Source: Pyrinomonadaceae bacterium (GTDB lineage: Bacteria; Acidobacteriota; Blastocatellia; Pyrinomonadales; Pyrinomonadaceae). From it: 64,000 bases of DNA. The notes beneath the pieces are model-generated. The model made no database searches, was not told the origin of the DNA, and worked only from the letters and a program-made list of their open reading frames with translations. A program made the position numbers and the translations under genes. The DNA is taken from positions 62,001-126,000 of the forward strand of contig JAHCHG010000010.1 of NCBI GenBank assembly GCA_026129865.1, read 5' to 3'. Positions 42,802-52,718 of the stretch are shown one piece after another (positions within the stretch are counted from its first letter, which is position 1; each line of letters opens with the position of its first letter).

Positions 42802-44976
42802 ATGAACGATGACTATCTGCATGGCGAGAATCCACCTCCGATCAACTTGTTTTCGGACCAGCCTATCGAAAGTGTTTTTGATGATCTTTTAAGTCGTCGC
42901 ACCTTCGCATTTAGAATTGCGGACATATTAATTAGACGGAGCGACTCATCAAGCCTCGTAATTGGTTTGAACGCACCATGGGGAGAAGGGAAAAGTTCAG
43001 TCCTAAATATGGTAACTAACCAATTAAATGATGCTGATGTTATGACCTTGACCTTTAACCCGTGGCGTTTTAGTGACGAAGAGACCTTATTAAGGAATTT
43101 CTTTTTCGATCTAGCTAAAAAACTAGGGGTTGAAATCGAGTATAAGAAGGAAAAATGGTCTTCGATTGCTCGGAAATACTCCGCAGTTGCCGCAATATCT
43201 CGGTTAATTGGACTTCAGGCGGATGAGGTAGTTAAAGGATTCGCGAGCCTAATTCAGGACGCGGCGGTGGAGGAGTTGAAACACCGAATTGGTAAGAAGT
43301 TGCTAGAAAAGAAATTGCGAATCGTTATCTTAATGGACGATATCGATAGGCTCGATGTTGAGGAGATTCATGCGGTTTTTCGATTGGTAAAGCTTACTGG
43401 AAAATTACCGTATACTGCCTATATTCTCGCTTTTGACTGCGATCGTGTTGCCCAGGCGATCGCAACGAACTATGGAGAACCAATTGAAGCTGGATACAAT
43501 TTCCTAGAGAAAATTGTCCAAGTTTCACTGCCGCTACCGCCTGCCAGTCCAAAGGCACTTCTGAAAATTACTCAGGATGGTATAAATGCTGCAATAGAGT
43601 TAGCACAAATAAAGTTGGAAAAAGAAAACGAATCATCTCTGTCTGAACATTTCGAAAAAGCATTCAGATGGAAGATTACCACCCCACGACTTTCAAAGCG
43701 TTTCACTAACTCCCTTCAAATTTCGTTACCGCTTTTTAAGGATGAAGTTAACGTCTCAGACGCTATTTTTTTAGAGGCAATAAAGGTCTTTTACCCGAAT
43801 TTGTATGCTGCACTGCGGGATCATGGCGAGATTATACTTGAGTCGGCTTTGGGCGCCGAACAATCGGGACACTCGGACGTTCCACTGAAGGAAGTCGTCC
43901 GAAGTATCCTTGCAGAGTCGATAGCGGATGTGTCTAAACATCAACGGAGCGGAATATTCTCCCTGATATGTCACTTGGTTCCGGGAATCTTCCAGCCGGA
44001 ATTTTCACGTGAGTCCGGGGTGGATATCACCTACCAGTCAAAACTAAAATCCAAGCGATTTTGTACTCGTGAGTATTACTGGCAATACTTTTCCTACGGA
44101 ATCTCGCAAGAAGAAATCAGCGAAAAGTCAATTGATCAGTTTTTGAACTCACTTGGTTCGAAGGGTGTCGATGTAGTTGCTGCAATTGATGATTTAGTTG
44201 CGAACGATGATACCAGATTTGAAAGCCTCGTTAATAAATTGAGATTGCGTGAGAAGGAGTTGGACGCAATAAGAAGTCAAAATCTGGCGATTGGGTTTTC
44301 TTCAATAAGCGACCGATTACCGGAGGTTCACTCAGATGATCGAGCGTTCTCGTTCGGAGTCCGCTTTCAAGTTGCCCGGTTGATATGTCACTTAACCGAA
44401 TCGTTGAAATATGCAGAGCGCTTGAGAGTGTTAAAAAAGATCCTCACTGAGACCCCTAGTTTAATGTTCGCCTTCGACTTGGCAGAAACTCTAGAAGCCT
44501 TTGGAGAAAAAATTCAATCAAATGACGACACATGGACGATCCGCTTCAACGGTATTGAGCGTGAAGTAAACAAAATCGTTGCATCGAGAATCTCAGAAAA
44601 GGCAAAAGAATGCAGTTTGGAAGAATTTGACTTTCTCAGTTCTCAAGCGCTCTATCTTTTTTGGTTTTTTCACGATGCAACGAGTCTCAGTAATCATATT
44701 TTAAGTCTGATCAGCCAGTCCCCGGAAGCTGTTCAAAATATGATTAGCGGACTTGTTCGAGTAAATTTACGAAGTGATGTCAAATATAGCTTTTACTTGA
44801 ATAGACAGTTTCCGTGGTTCGATGTGCTGAGAAGCTTGGTTGACCCTAAACTTATCTACACGACCCTAAAATCACTTCATCCAGAACTTGACACAGAAAG
44901 TGAATCGCCTGACCCCGCGGAGAAGATCGCAATTGAATTTGCGAGGGCTTACCGTGAATATAGTCAACCAACATGA
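42802..44976 (+). CDS. KAP-family P-loop NTPase
   Basis: The product is 724 aa. The KAP NTPase domain occupies about residues 15-350: Walker A APWGEGKSS (K64, S65), the family motif TFNPWRF (83-89), Walker B IVILMDDIDRLD with D179/D180, and the conserved KIVQVSLPLP segment. The C-terminal half is helical with no recognised domain. No membrane helices are obvious in the usual KAP insert, although AAISRLIGLQA near 130-140 is hydrophobic. KAP NTPases occur in phage-exclusion proteins such as PifA and in other defence genes. Codon use is AT-richer than in the neighbours, suggesting transfer. No methylase, nuclease or toxin gene accompanies it. Confidence 0.82.
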   Translation: MNDDYLHGENPPPINLFSDQPIESVFDDLLSRRTFAFRIADILIRRSDSSSLVIGLNAPWGEGKSSVLNMVTNQLNDADVMTLTFNPWRFSDEETLLRNFFFDLAKKLGVEIEYKKEKWSSIARKYSAVAAISRLIGLQADEVVKGFASLIQDAAVEELKHRIGKKLLEKKLRIVILMDDIDRLDVEEIHAVFRLVKLTGKLPYTAYILAFDCDRVAQAIATNYGEPIEAGYNFLEKIVQVSLPLPPASPKALLKITQDGINAAIELAQIKLEKENESSLSEHFEKAFRWKITTPRLSKRFTNSLQISLPLFKDEVNVSDAIFLEAIKVFYPNLYAALRDHGEIILESALGAEQSGHSDVPLKEVVRSILAESIADVSKHQRSGIFSLICHLVPGIFQPEFSRESGVDITYQSKLKSKRFCTREYYWQYFSYGISQEEISEKSIDQFLNSLGSKGVDVVAAIDDLVANDDTRFESLVNKLRLREKELDAIRSQNLAIGFSSISDRLPEVHSDDRAFSFGVRFQVARLICHLTESLKYAERLRVLKKILTETPSLMFAFDLAETLEAFGEKIQSNDDTWTIRFNGIEREVNKIVASRISEKAKECSLEEFDFLSSQALYLFWFFHDATSLSNHILSLISQSPEAVQNMISGLVRVNLRSDVKYSFYLNRQFPWFDVLRSLVDPKLIYTTLKSLHPELDTESESPDPAEKIAIEFARAYREYSQPT

Positions 44977-45074
44977 CGTAGAAAGCTGGCACCAGAAGCA
45001 GTTATTTATGGCGGAATAATCTCGATTTTTCTAGAATGCCCATTCTTCCGACGAACCCTCGTCGCACGCCAGCG

Positions 45075-45259
45075 AATTTGCGTATAACACCTGACTAATT
45101 ACATTCAATAGATAAAAATTTGCGCATAACAGCTAAAAATTTGCGTATAACAGGTAAAAATTTGCGTATAACAGCTAAAAATTTGCGTATAACAGGTAAA
45201 AATTTGCGTATAACAGCTAAAGATTTGTGTATAATAGGTAAAAATTTGCGTATAACATA
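45075..45259 (+). repeat. 21-bp tandem array upstream of the XRE gene
   Basis: Seven head-to-tail copies of TAAAAATTTGCGTATAACAGS start at 45113, 45134, 45155, 45176, 45197, 45218 and 45239, each exactly 21 bp. The last base alternates C, G, C, G, C, G, so a 42-bp double unit is visible; the seventh copy ends differently. A lone partial copy lies at 45075-45093. The array ends seven bases before the XRE start codon. Iteron- or operator-like. Confidence 0.85.
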
Positions 45260-45266
45260 GAAAAAT

Positions 45267-45614
45267 ATGCTTTTGTTTAACCCGAAAAAGACATTGGCGC
45301 TGCGCGGGATCGATAAGGCGACTAATTTTCTGGTAAAAATTGGTTTTTCATATCCCGCGGCATCGCGGTTTTTGAAGTCTAAGAGCCAGTTTGTGAAAGT
45401 CGCGGATATTGAGCGGTTGTGTTTAGCGTTGAATTGTACGCCGAATGATCTGTTTGAGTGGCGGCAGGATGCGAATACGGTTGTGGCGGAGAATCATGCG
45501 CTGCGCGGGCTTGAGGCGGACGGCGAGCAGAAGAATCTGCAGCAGTTGGTAAAGGATATTCCGGCGGAAAAGCTGAAGAAGATAGAAGAGCTGCTTGAAG
45601 AGCTGAAGAGTTGA
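45267..45614 (+). CDS. XRE-family HTH regulator with coiled-coil tail
   Basis: The product is 115 aa. Residues 10-65 match the Cro/C1-type HTH of the small HTH_26 kind (GIDKATNFLVKIGFSYPAA, ADIERLCLALNCTPNDLFEW). The end is a predicted coiled coil (AEKLKKIEELLEELKS) fit for dimerisation or multimerisation. There is no good ribosome site; the 21-bp array comes to within seven bases of the ATG. The array is the obvious candidate operator for autoregulation, with copies spaced two helical turns apart so that bound dimers lie on one face. Whether it also controls the KAP gene 290 bases upstream is unknown. Confidence 0.8.
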   Translation: MLLFNPKKTLALRGIDKATNFLVKIGFSYPAASRFLKSKSQFVKVADIERLCLALNCTPNDLFEWRQDANTVVAENHALRGLEADGEQKNLQQLVKDIPAEKLKKIEELLEELKS

Positions 45615-45675
45615 CGCCGGGCGCATTGTGATAGGCGCCGTGTGCCGTTAAAATGGTGCATTAAGGAAACCGAAT

Positions 45676-45921
45676 ATGCATTATTTCTCTTTGATCCTAT
45701 CGCTTCTGATCCTGTTCATGGTCATCCGCCTGATGTATGCGCAGCGGCGGTTCAACATTTTAAATGGCGTACTCGTCGCAGCCGCGCTCGCCGTTGTGAT
45801 ACTCGACGTTTACGAGATAATGTACGACGTCCGGTACACCGCGACCACATTTCTATCCTTCGGCGTCCTAATATTGTGGATCGTCAGTTTGAGATTCAAC
45901 ACGCCGAGACCGCCGGAATAA
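45676..45921 (+). CDS. Small membrane protein
   Basis: The product is 81 aa with three hydrophobic helices (about residues 3-21, 28-47 and 55-73) separated by short charged loops (AQRRFN, DVRYTATT), and a short Pro-rich end. AAGGAAA upstream supports the start. No family is recognised. It lies between the XRE regulator and kdsD on the same strand; gaps of 60-90 bases leave operon membership open. Confidence 0.6.
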   Translation: MHYFSLILSLLILFMVIRLMYAQRRFNILNGVLVAAALAVVILDVYEIMYDVRYTATTFLSFGVLILWIVSLRFNTPRPPE

Positions 45922-46008
45922 TTCAGCCTTTCTAAATGCATTTAGACGCCTGTGCGGCAGACGCGGGCTCTTGCCATTCGCCATAAACATTCGCAAACTC
46001 GTTCTAAC

Positions 46009-46977
46009 GTGAAAGATCAATTTAACAAATTTGTCGAGATCCTCGAGATCGAAGCCAACGCCGTCAGCGACGCGGCGAAAAGAATAGATAAACCGTCGAT
46101 CGAAAAAGCGATCGGCTTTTTAACGGACTGCGAAGGCAAGGTGATCGTTGCGGGCGTAGGGAAATCGGGCGTAATTGCGCAGAAAATAGCGCAGACGATG
46201 ACCTCGACCGGGACGGTTGCGATCTTTGTTCATCCTTCGGATGCGCTGCACGGCAGTCTGGGCGTTATTGCGCAGGGCGATGTTTTTATCGCGCTGTCAA
46301 ATTCGGGCGAAACCGACGAACTGGTGATGCTGCTGCCGGCGCTGAAATCGCGCGGGACAAAGATCATTTCGATAGTGGGAAATATGCATTCGACGCTTGC
46401 GCGGCAGAGCGATGTCGCGCTGGACGCTTCGGTCGATAAAGAAGCGTGCCCGCTGAATCTTGCACCGACGACGTCGACAACCGTGGCTCTGTCGATCGGC
46501 GACGCGCTGGCGATGACCGTAATGACGGGAAAGAATCTGACGGCGGAAGATTTTGCGGCAAATCATCCGGCGGGACGGCTTGGAAAACGTCTGACGGTAA
46601 AGGTTTCGGCGCTGATGCACGAAAGTCCGAACGTTTCGCCCGAAGACGGCTGGCTTGCGGTCGTTAAAGCTATTTCGAAGTACACGCTCGGCGCGGTCAA
46701 TGTCGTTGACGCGGAAAACAGGCTGGTCGGAATAGTTACCGACGGCGATCTGCGGCGAACGATCGAAAAGATCGCGCCGGAGCGTTTTTCAACTCTCAAA
46801 GCCGACGAAATGATGACGGCTGACCCGATAGTCGCGTCGCCGGAAATGCTCGCATTTGACGCGTTGCGGATGATGGAAGACCGACCGCGCCAGATTTCGG
46901 TCTTGCCTGTCGTCGATGAAAACGGCGGCGCTTTGGGCATTGTCCGTCTTCACGACATTGTCCGGAGCGGCTTGTGA
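46009..46977 (+). CDS. kdsD: Arabinose-5-phosphate isomerase
   Basis: KdsD/KpsF converts D-ribulose 5-phosphate to D-arabinose 5-phosphate, the first step of Kdo synthesis for lipopolysaccharide. Using the GTG at 46009 gives 322 aa, close to the family's length; an upstream GTG at 45952 would add 19 residues unlike the family. The SIS domain (about 20-180) holds GVGKSGVIAQKIAQT, HPSDALHGSLG and SNSGETDEL. Two CBS domains follow (VSALMHES and TADEMMTADPIVASP regions). ATP-independent isomerisation takes place in the cytosol. Its presence supports a diderm with Kdo-containing LPS. Other kds genes are not in the window. Confidence 0.92.
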   Translation: MKDQFNKFVEILEIEANAVSDAAKRIDKPSIEKAIGFLTDCEGKVIVAGVGKSGVIAQKIAQTMTSTGTVAIFVHPSDALHGSLGVIAQGDVFIALSNSGETDELVMLLPALKSRGTKIISIVGNMHSTLARQSDVALDASVDKEACPLNLAPTTSTTVALSIGDALAMTVMTGKNLTAEDFAANHPAGRLGKRLTVKVSALMHESPNVSPEDGWLAVVKAISKYTLGAVNVVDAENRLVGIVTDGDLRRTIEKIAPERFSTLKADEMMTADPIVASPEMLAFDALRMMEDRPRQISVLPVVDENGGALGIVRLHDIVRSGL

Positions 46978-47134
46978 TAGGTGCGTTAAACGGTTAAAAC
47001 TTGTCATTCGCGGCAAAATAAACTATTTTTCACTTGGCAGTTATCTTAGACGAAATACGAACAAACAGGGCATTTATGATCTTGAGTTGAAAAATTGACT
47101 CGAAATCGCATAAACGGATAAAGATTTTCTCCCG

Positions 47135-50100
47135 ATGATCAACGACCGGACCGATTCCCCCAAAAATTCAGAATTCAGCAGTGCCGTATCTGAAAGTATC
47201 GCGCATTCGCGTAAGCGTTTCCGCAGCGTTCTGCCTCAGCATCTGCTGGACATGATCTATCCCGACCGCGAGTCGCTTCGCGTATCGTCAGTTTATAGAA
47301 ATTTGACGATCATTGCCGCAGCACTCTCGGCGGCAATTGCCGCATTGGCTTTGTTCGGCTGGGCATTTGACCTTCCGAACTTAACGACCGTTGTGCCGGG
47401 CTGGGCGTCGATGAAGCCGAACACGGCGGTGTCGTTCATTTTGCTCGCCGCGGCAATGGTACTTCTTCGCAGCCGCGGCGAGCGCGCAAAAAATGCCGTC
47501 ATCATCGGGTCGGCAGTCGCCTTCGTTCCGTTGTTCATCGGTCTGTTCACCCTGGCTTCATATGCGCTGGGCGTAAGTTCGGGTATCGATCAGATCTTGT
47601 TTTCCGAACAGGTTCGCGCCGAGGGAATCCGCTGGGTCGGACGAATGTCGCCGATCACAGCCGCGAATTTTACATTGCTCGGCACAGCGCTGATATTACT
47701 CGCTTTCAGAGGAAAATATGCGGCAATCGCGAGTCAGATACTGGTACTGCCGGCATTGCTTTTTTCGCTGATCAGCCTGGCAGGTTACGTTTACGACGTC
47801 GAAGCGCTTTACGTTATTCCGTTGACAACGACGATATCCTTGAACACGGCGGTCGCCTTCGCGATCGCGTCGATCGGAACCGTCCTCGCTTGCAGCCGCG
47901 AGGGAATTGCCAGGCTTTTCCTCAGCGAAACGCTCGGCGGTCTTTTGCTCCGCCGCCTGGTTCCGTTTGCCGCGATCTATCCCTTTCTGATCGTTATACT
48001 TCGAATGAAGGGACAGGATTATGGCTTTTACACGCGCGAATTTGGTCTGGCAATTTCGACAACGATCAATATTTTTGCCGTCGTCGGTTTGATCTGGTGG
48101 ACTGCGCGGTCGTTAAATACGATAGATCTCGACCGAAAAAGCTCGCGCGACTCGCTCCGCAGATCGATCAAGGATCTTGCGGATGTGAAATATGCACTCG
48201 ACCAATCGTCGATCGTCGCATTTACCGACAAACGAGGAAAGATCACCTACGTCAACGATAAATTTTGCGAAATTTCCGGATATTCGCGCGAAGAACTGCT
48301 CGGGCAGGATCACCGGATAATTAATTCAGGGCATCATTCGAAAGAATTTTTCGCAGATCTTTGGGAGACGATCTCTTCCGGAAAGGTATGGGAAGACGAT
48401 ATTAAAAACCGTGCGAAAGACGGCAATTTTTACTGGGTAAATACGACGATAATTCCATTTATCGGGGACGACCGGAAACCGTATCAATATGTGGCAATCC
48501 GGCATGATATAACGCTTAGAAAAAACGCGGAAGAAAAGCTCCGTTCGGAAAAACTTTTTTCGGATTTCACGATCAACGGCTTGCCGGGCGTTTTTTATCT
48601 TATCGAGAACGGGCAGAATTTTATTCGCTGGAACGAAAGGTTTGAAACGGTTTCACAATATTCCGGCGATGAGATAGCAAAAATGCAGCCGCTCGATTTT
48701 TTTGCCGAAGATGAAAAGGAAATGGTGCGCGAACGGATCGCTGAAGTTTTCGAAAAAGGCGAATCGTCGGTCGAAGCGAATTTCCTTTCAAAAGACGGCA
48801 CCAAAACGCCGCATTATTTCACCGGAAAATATGTCGATTACAACGGTCGCAATTGTCTGATCGGAATGGGAATCGACATCAGCGAAATCGCCCGGGCAAA
48901 GGCGGAACTGCTCCGTTCGGAAGAGAGATATCGCGATCTTTTCGACAATAATCCGTTCCCGATGATGGCTTACGACACGGAAACCCTTGGAATTTTGGCA
49001 ATAAACGATGCTGCGGTTTTAACCTACGGATATTCGCGCGAAGAGTTTTTGAAGATGACCATGCTCGACGTTCGCCCGGAAAACGAGACACAGAAATTTT
49101 TAGAAAATTTGAAGCGCCCGCACGGAACGATCAATAAGTTCGGCGTTTGGAATCATAAAAAGAAAACCGGTGAGGTTTTTCAGGTGGAGATCACGTCTCA
49201 CAGCTTGAAGATCGACGGTCGTCCCGCACGGCTTGTCCTTGCAAATGACGTAACCGAACAGCGCCGGGCAGAAGCGGCGCTCCGCAACTCCGAAGCGCGG
49301 TATCGCGAACTGTTTGACAATAACCCTCTACCGATGTGGGTTTACGACTTGGAATCGCTGCGGTTTCTGGCGGTCAACGACGCGGCGCTGCAGCAATACG
49401 GCTATTCGATGGAAGAATTTCTCGGCTTGAACATTCTGCAGATCCGACCGAATACGGATCTTGATAGTCTGCTTCAAAATTTGGCTGCACCTGCGCAAAG
49501 GCTGGAAAGATCCGGCAGCTGGACGCATGTCAGGAAGGACGGGACGGAACTTCAGGTCGAAATTTCGTCGCACGAACTTGAATTCGAAGGAAGAAATGCG
49601 CGACTTGTGCTGTCAAACGATGTAACCGATCGTGAACGAGCCGCCGAAGAGATCAAAAAGCTGAACGAAACACTCGAGCAGCGCGTAAAAGACCGGACCG
49701 TTGAGTTGGAAGCGGTAAACGACGAGCTGGAATCTTTTGCATATTCGGTTTCGCACGATCTCCGCGCACCGCTTCGCGCGATAGACGGATTCAGTAAAGC
49801 ACTTCTCGACGATTGTGCCGAAATGCTGAATCAACAAGGCATCGGCTATATCGAACGCGTGCGTTCTGCCAGCCAGAATATGGCGGAATTGATCGAAGAT
49901 CTTTTGAATCTTTCCCGCATGACACGGCGCGAAATGAACCGCAGAGAGGTCGATCTGGCACAGATCGCTGCCGAAGTCGTCCGGCAATTGCGCGAAGGCG
50001 AACCCGAAAGGAACGTCCGGTTTGAATGCGAACTTGAGTTGACATGCAGCTGCGACCGCGGGTTGCTTCGGGTAGTTTTAGAAAACCTGATCGGAAATGC

Positions 50101-50380
50101 CTGGAAGTTTACATCAAAGGTCGAAGATCCGGAGATCAGCTTTACTCGCACGGAAGAAAACGGCGAATCGTGGTTTGTAATTAAAGATAACGGCGCCGGA
50201 TTTGATATGAGATACGCCGACAAATTGTTCGGCGCATTTCAGCGGCTTCACAGCAAAAACGAATTTCAAGGAACGGGAATCGGTCTCGCGACCGTTCAAA
50301 GGATCATTAACAGACACGGGGGAAGCGTCCGCGCCGAAGGAAAGGTCGGCGAAGGCGCGAAATTTTACTTCAACCTCTAA
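47135..50380 (+). CDS. Membrane PAS-domain sensor histidine kinase
   Basis: The product is 1081 aa. Eight or so membrane helices fill residues 50-325, resembling MASE-type sensor modules. Three to four PAS domains follow: one near 345-455 ([20 protein letters not shown]), one near 470-580, and two closely related ones near 590-710 and 720-840 sharing [12 protein letters not shown] / [12 protein letters not shown], a recent internal duplication. The HisKA domain has the phospho-accepting H874 in [12 protein letters not shown]. The ATPase domain carries [17 protein letters not shown] and [12 protein letters not shown]. It autophosphorylates and should pass phosphate to the response regulator encoded 34 bases downstream. 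The ligand is unknown. Confidence 0.93.
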   Translation: MINDRTDSPKNSEFSSAVSESIAHSRKRFRSVLPQHLLDMIYPDRESLRVSSVYRNLTIIAAALSAAIAALALFGWAFDLPNLTTVVPGWASMKPNTAVSFILLAAAMVLLRSRGERAKNAVIIGSAVAFVPLFIGLFTLASYALGVSSGIDQILFSEQVRAEGIRWVGRMSPITAANFTLLGTALILLAFRGKYAAIASQILVLPALLFSLISLAGYVYDVEALYVIPLTTTISLNTAVAFAIASIGTVLACSREGIARLFLSETLGGLLLRRLVPFAAIYPFLIVILRMKGQDYGFYTREFGLAISTTINIFAVVGLIWWTARSLNTIDLDRKSSRDSLRRSIKDLADVKYALDQSSIVAFTDKRGKITYVNDKFCEISGYSREELLGQDHRIINSGHHSKEFFADLWETISSGKVWEDDIKNRAKDGNFYWVNTTIIPFIGDDRKPYQYVAIRHDITLRKNAEEKLRSEKLFSDFTINGLPGVFYLIENGQNFIRWNERFETVSQYSGDEIAKMQPLDFFAEDEKEMVRERIAEVFEKGESSVEANFLSKDGTKTPHYFTGKYVDYNGRNCLIGMGIDISEIARAKAELLRSEERYRDLFDNNPFPMMAYDTETLGILAINDAAVLTYGYSREEFLKMTMLDVRPENETQKFLENLKRPHGTINKFGVWNHKKKTGEVFQVEITSHSLKIDGRPARLVLANDVTEQRRAEAALRNSEARYRELFDNNPLPMWVYDLESLRFLAVNDAALQQYGYSMEEFLGLNILQIRPNTDLDSLLQNLAAPAQRLERSGSWTHVRKDGTELQVEISSHELEFEGRNARLVLSNDVTDRERAAEEIKKLNETLEQRVKDRTVELEAVNDELESFAYSVSHDLRAPLRAIDGFSKALLDDCAEMLNQQGIGYIERVRSASQNMAELIEDLLNLSRMTRREMNRREVDLAQIAAEVVRQLREGEPERNVRFECELELTCSCDRGLLRVVLENLIGNAWKFTSKVEDPEISFTRTEENGESWFVIKDNGAGFDMRYADKLFGAFQRLHSKNEFQGTGIGLATVQRIINRHGGSVRAEGKVGEGAKFYFNL

Positions 50381-50414
50381 AAAGGAAAAACGATTGTGAG
50401 TTTTATCTAAACTG

Positions 50415-50855
50415 ATGAAAAGCCAAACGATCTTACTAGTCGAAGATAATCCGGATGACGAGCTCCTCACGCTCCGCGCATTCGAACGGAACAGGATCAG
50501 CAACGAAATTGTCGTTGCTCATGATGGAGCCGAAGCGCTCGATTATTTATATGCTGACGGAGAATATGAGGATCGAGATGCAACCGAGGTTCCCGAACTT
50601 ATTTTGCTCGATCTAAAACTGCCGAAAATAAACGGTCTGGAAGTGCTGAAACGGATCCGGTCCGAGCGGCTGACGAAATATATTCCGGTCGTCGTTCTGA
50701 CCTCTTCGTCGGAAGAGAAGGACATTATTACCAGTTACGACCTCGGCGCCAATAGTTTTGTACAGAAACCGGTCGATTTCGATGATTTCATGGAAGCAAC
50801 CCGGCAGCTCGGGCTTTACTGGCTTTTGCTGAATAAAACGGTTGCGCCGGCATAA
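50415..50855 (+). CDS. Single-domain response regulator (Rcp1-like)
   Basis: This 146-aa stand-alone receiver domain has acidic pocket D11/D14, phospho-acceptor D66 in [10 protein letters not shown]96 in VVVLTSSS, and K118 in SFVQKPVDF. The insertion [15 protein letters not shown] after the third helix is typical of the Rcp1 group that partners phytochrome-like kinases. No output domain is present, so it must act through protein contacts or as a phosphate relay. It immediately follows the PAS kinase and is surely its partner. It converges on msrB with only five bases between stops. Confidence 0.92.
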   Translation: MKSQTILLVEDNPDDELLTLRAFERNRISNEIVVAHDGAEALDYLYADGEYEDRDATEVPELILLDLKLPKINGLEVLKRIRSERLTKYIPVVVLTSSSEEKDIITSYDLGANSFVQKPVDFDDFMEATRQLGLYWLLLNKTVAPA

Positions 50856-50860
50856 CGGGT

Positions 50861-51319
50861 TCAATCCGATTTTTCGTCTTCAAACAGCGAAAGATATTCG
50901 CCGTATCCTTCTTCTTCGAGTTTGTCGACCGGAATAAAGCGCATCGCCGCTGAATTCATACAGTATCGAAGACCGGTTTCGGTCGGTCCGTCGTCAAAGA
51001 TATGCCCAAGATGCGAGTCGGCATGTTTCGATCGAACTTCGGTTCGCACCATTCCAAATGAAACGTCTCGTTTTTCAACGAAGTTTTCGGATTCAAGCGG
51101 GCGATCAAAACTCGCCCAGCCGCAGCCGGACTCGAACTTTTCACGCGAGCTGAACAACGGTTCGCCCGAAACGACGTCGACATAAAGTCCGGGTTCCTTG
51201 TTGTCCCATAATTCATTTCTGAATGCAGGTTCGGTCCCGTTTTGCTGCGTAACGTAGTATTGCTCCGGCGTTAATTTTTCGCGGAGCTCTTCGTCGGAAG
51301 GTTTTTTGTAATCTTTCAT
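50861..51319 (-). CDS. msrB: Peptide-methionine (R)-S-oxide reductase
   Basis: The product is 152 aa; it reduces methionine-R-sulfoxide in proteins using thioredoxin. The family core is present: [26 protein letters not shown] with C66, [10 protein letters not shown], and the catalytic C120 in [11 protein letters not shown]. The two CxxC pairs that bind structural zinc in many MsrBs are absent, so this is the zinc-free type. There is no signal peptide, so it is cytosolic. The upstream msrA is not in the window. It overlaps no gene but ends close to the convergent response-regulator gene. Confidence 0.95.
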   Translation of the reverse strand: MKDYKKPSDEELREKLTPEQYYVTQQNGTEPAFRNELWDNKEPGLYVDVVSGEPLFSSREKFESGCGWASFDRPLESENFVEKRDVSFGMVRTEVRSKHADSHLGHIFDDGPTETGLRYCMNSAAMRFIPVDKLEEEGYGEYLSLFEDEKSD

Positions 51320-51455
51320 AATCTAATGCCTGTATCGTTCAATGATATAAAAAACATCCCGGCTTTCCAAAGCATCATCACAGGTCTGTTTGGTAATACC
51401 TGTGCGGGTCAAATCTAATCCCGAAAAATAATGTCATTCTGATGGAACGGAAATT

Positions 51456-52145
51456 ATGTCGCAAAAGCTTTTAGGAATTTTCTTGTCAATTCTTTTTTTC
51501 GCCGTCAGTATTCCGGCGCAGCAAACGGCTGATGTAACGATCACGCTGAACGAAAAATTCTTTGACGTTCTGCTCGAAGCCGTTTTTACGAATCTTCAAA
51601 ATCCGTCGTTTCCGCTTGCTGAAAATACATCGCAACCGGAATCGGCAGGTTCAGCGAATGGGTTGGGAATGAGTATTGCGGAATATTCCCCGTCAAGATG
51701 CGACGAATCGATCCGTTTAATGCGTCAGATCGGCGATGTCAGAACGGCGGTGCGGTTTCGCGACGGTCGTATTAATGCACCGATCGCTTTTTCGGGATCG
51801 TATAACCCGCCGCTTATCGGCTGCCTTGATTTTACAGGCTGGGCAGATACGACTATAGAGTTAGGGTTCGATCAAAACAGCCAAACCCTAATCGGTCGGG
51901 CGACCGTTTCCGACGTCCGGCTGACGGGAACGGGCGGAGTCGGCGGAGGACTGATCGCGCGAATGGTGCAAAGTTCGATAGATAAAAAGATAAATCCGAT
52001 CAGAATTTTGGAAATGGACAAGGTCTCATTTACGGTGCCGGTACAAAATTCCGGATCGCTGCGAATGAAAGCCGTCGGTATGCGCCATGAAATTGTGAAC
52101 GGCGCAATGAACGTTCACATCACTTACCAGTTTCTAAAGGGCTAG
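51456..52145 (+). CDS. Secreted hypothetical protein
   Basis: The product is 229 aa with a signal peptide (LLGIFLSILFFAVSIPAQ). The mature part is mostly beta and repeats lipid-binding-like features: an N-terminal amphipathic segment (ITLNEKFFDVLLEAVFTNL), a strand pair with VRTAVRFRDGRINAPIAF, then GRATVSDVRLTGTGGVGGG and a hydrophobic helix. It loosely recalls TULIP/DUF2993-type lipid-binding folds, but I cannot confirm it. Two Cys (SRCDE, IGCLD) could form a disulfide. It converges on the DinB gene with only three bases between their stops. Probably periplasmic. Confidence 0.6.
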   Translation: MSQKLLGIFLSILFFAVSIPAQQTADVTITLNEKFFDVLLEAVFTNLQNPSFPLAENTSQPESAGSANGLGMSIAEYSPSRCDESIRLMRQIGDVRTAVRFRDGRINAPIAFSGSYNPPLIGCLDFTGWADTTIELGFDQNSQTLIGRATVSDVRLTGTGGVGGGLIARMVQSSIDKKINPIRILEMDKVSFTVPVQNSGSLRMKAVGMRHEIVNGAMNVHITYQFLKG

Positions 52146-52148
52146 TTT

Positions 52149-52673
52149 TTATTTAAGAACCGATAAATAAGCTTTCCAGGGTCCGACTTCGTCGGCATAT
52201 TTCCCTGAAAGTATTCTGGCGATCTGCGAAATATGGTTCAGATCGTGAACAACCCAGGTTGCGATCAATTGCCGCAGATCGACCTCGCCCAATTCCGGAT
52301 GCATTCCTTTTAAGTCCAACTCTGCTTCTGTAAGTTTAAGGCTCGTTAGCTTATCAAGATTCAAAAGGCGAAGCTGGGCAAAACGGTCGAGCAGTTCGTC
52401 GATCCGTTTTCCTTTTGAAAGCTCCATCTGCGCAAACCTGTCAAACGGTTCGAAAACAGGGTTTTCTACGCGGCTTAAAATTATTTTCGCCCGCGGGATC
52501 CAATCGGTTTCTTCTCCGTGAATGAGATGTCCGACGACATCAAAAGCACTCCATTGGTCTTCCGAATCGTTTTCAATGGTCCATTCGCCGGACAATCCGC
52601 TAAGCATTGCCTTAAGCGTTGAAGGCGTGCGCCGGAGAATTTTTACAGAACGATCGATCGTAAATTTGCTCAT
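52149..52673 (-). CDS. DinB-family protein
   Basis: The product is 174 aa, a four-helix bundle of the DinB/YfiT superfamily. The three metal-binding histidines appear in VVGHLIHGEETDW and in WVVHDLNHISQIAR. Members are often metal-dependent thiol transferases (bacillithiol, mycothiol or glutathione), but many have unknown substrates, and the thiol cannot be told here. The gene starts 46 bases upstream of der on the opposite strand, so the two share a short divergent promoter region. Confidence 0.85.
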   Translation of the reverse strand: MSKFTIDRSVKILRRTPSTLKAMLSGLSGEWTIENDSEDQWSAFDVVGHLIHGEETDWIPRAKIILSRVENPVFEPFDRFAQMELSKGKRIDELLDRFAQLRLLNLDKLTSLKLTEAELDLKGMHPELGEVDLRQLIATWVVHDLNHISQIARILSGKYADEVGPWKAYLSVLK

Positions 52674-52718
52674 ATCGTCAATTATACAAATTGTTGTTAG
52701 AATTAAGCATTTAAGATT

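Noticed and set aside
45075-45259. CRISPR array
   Set aside because: The copies are contiguous with no unique spacers and there are no cas genes; it is a tandem repeat.
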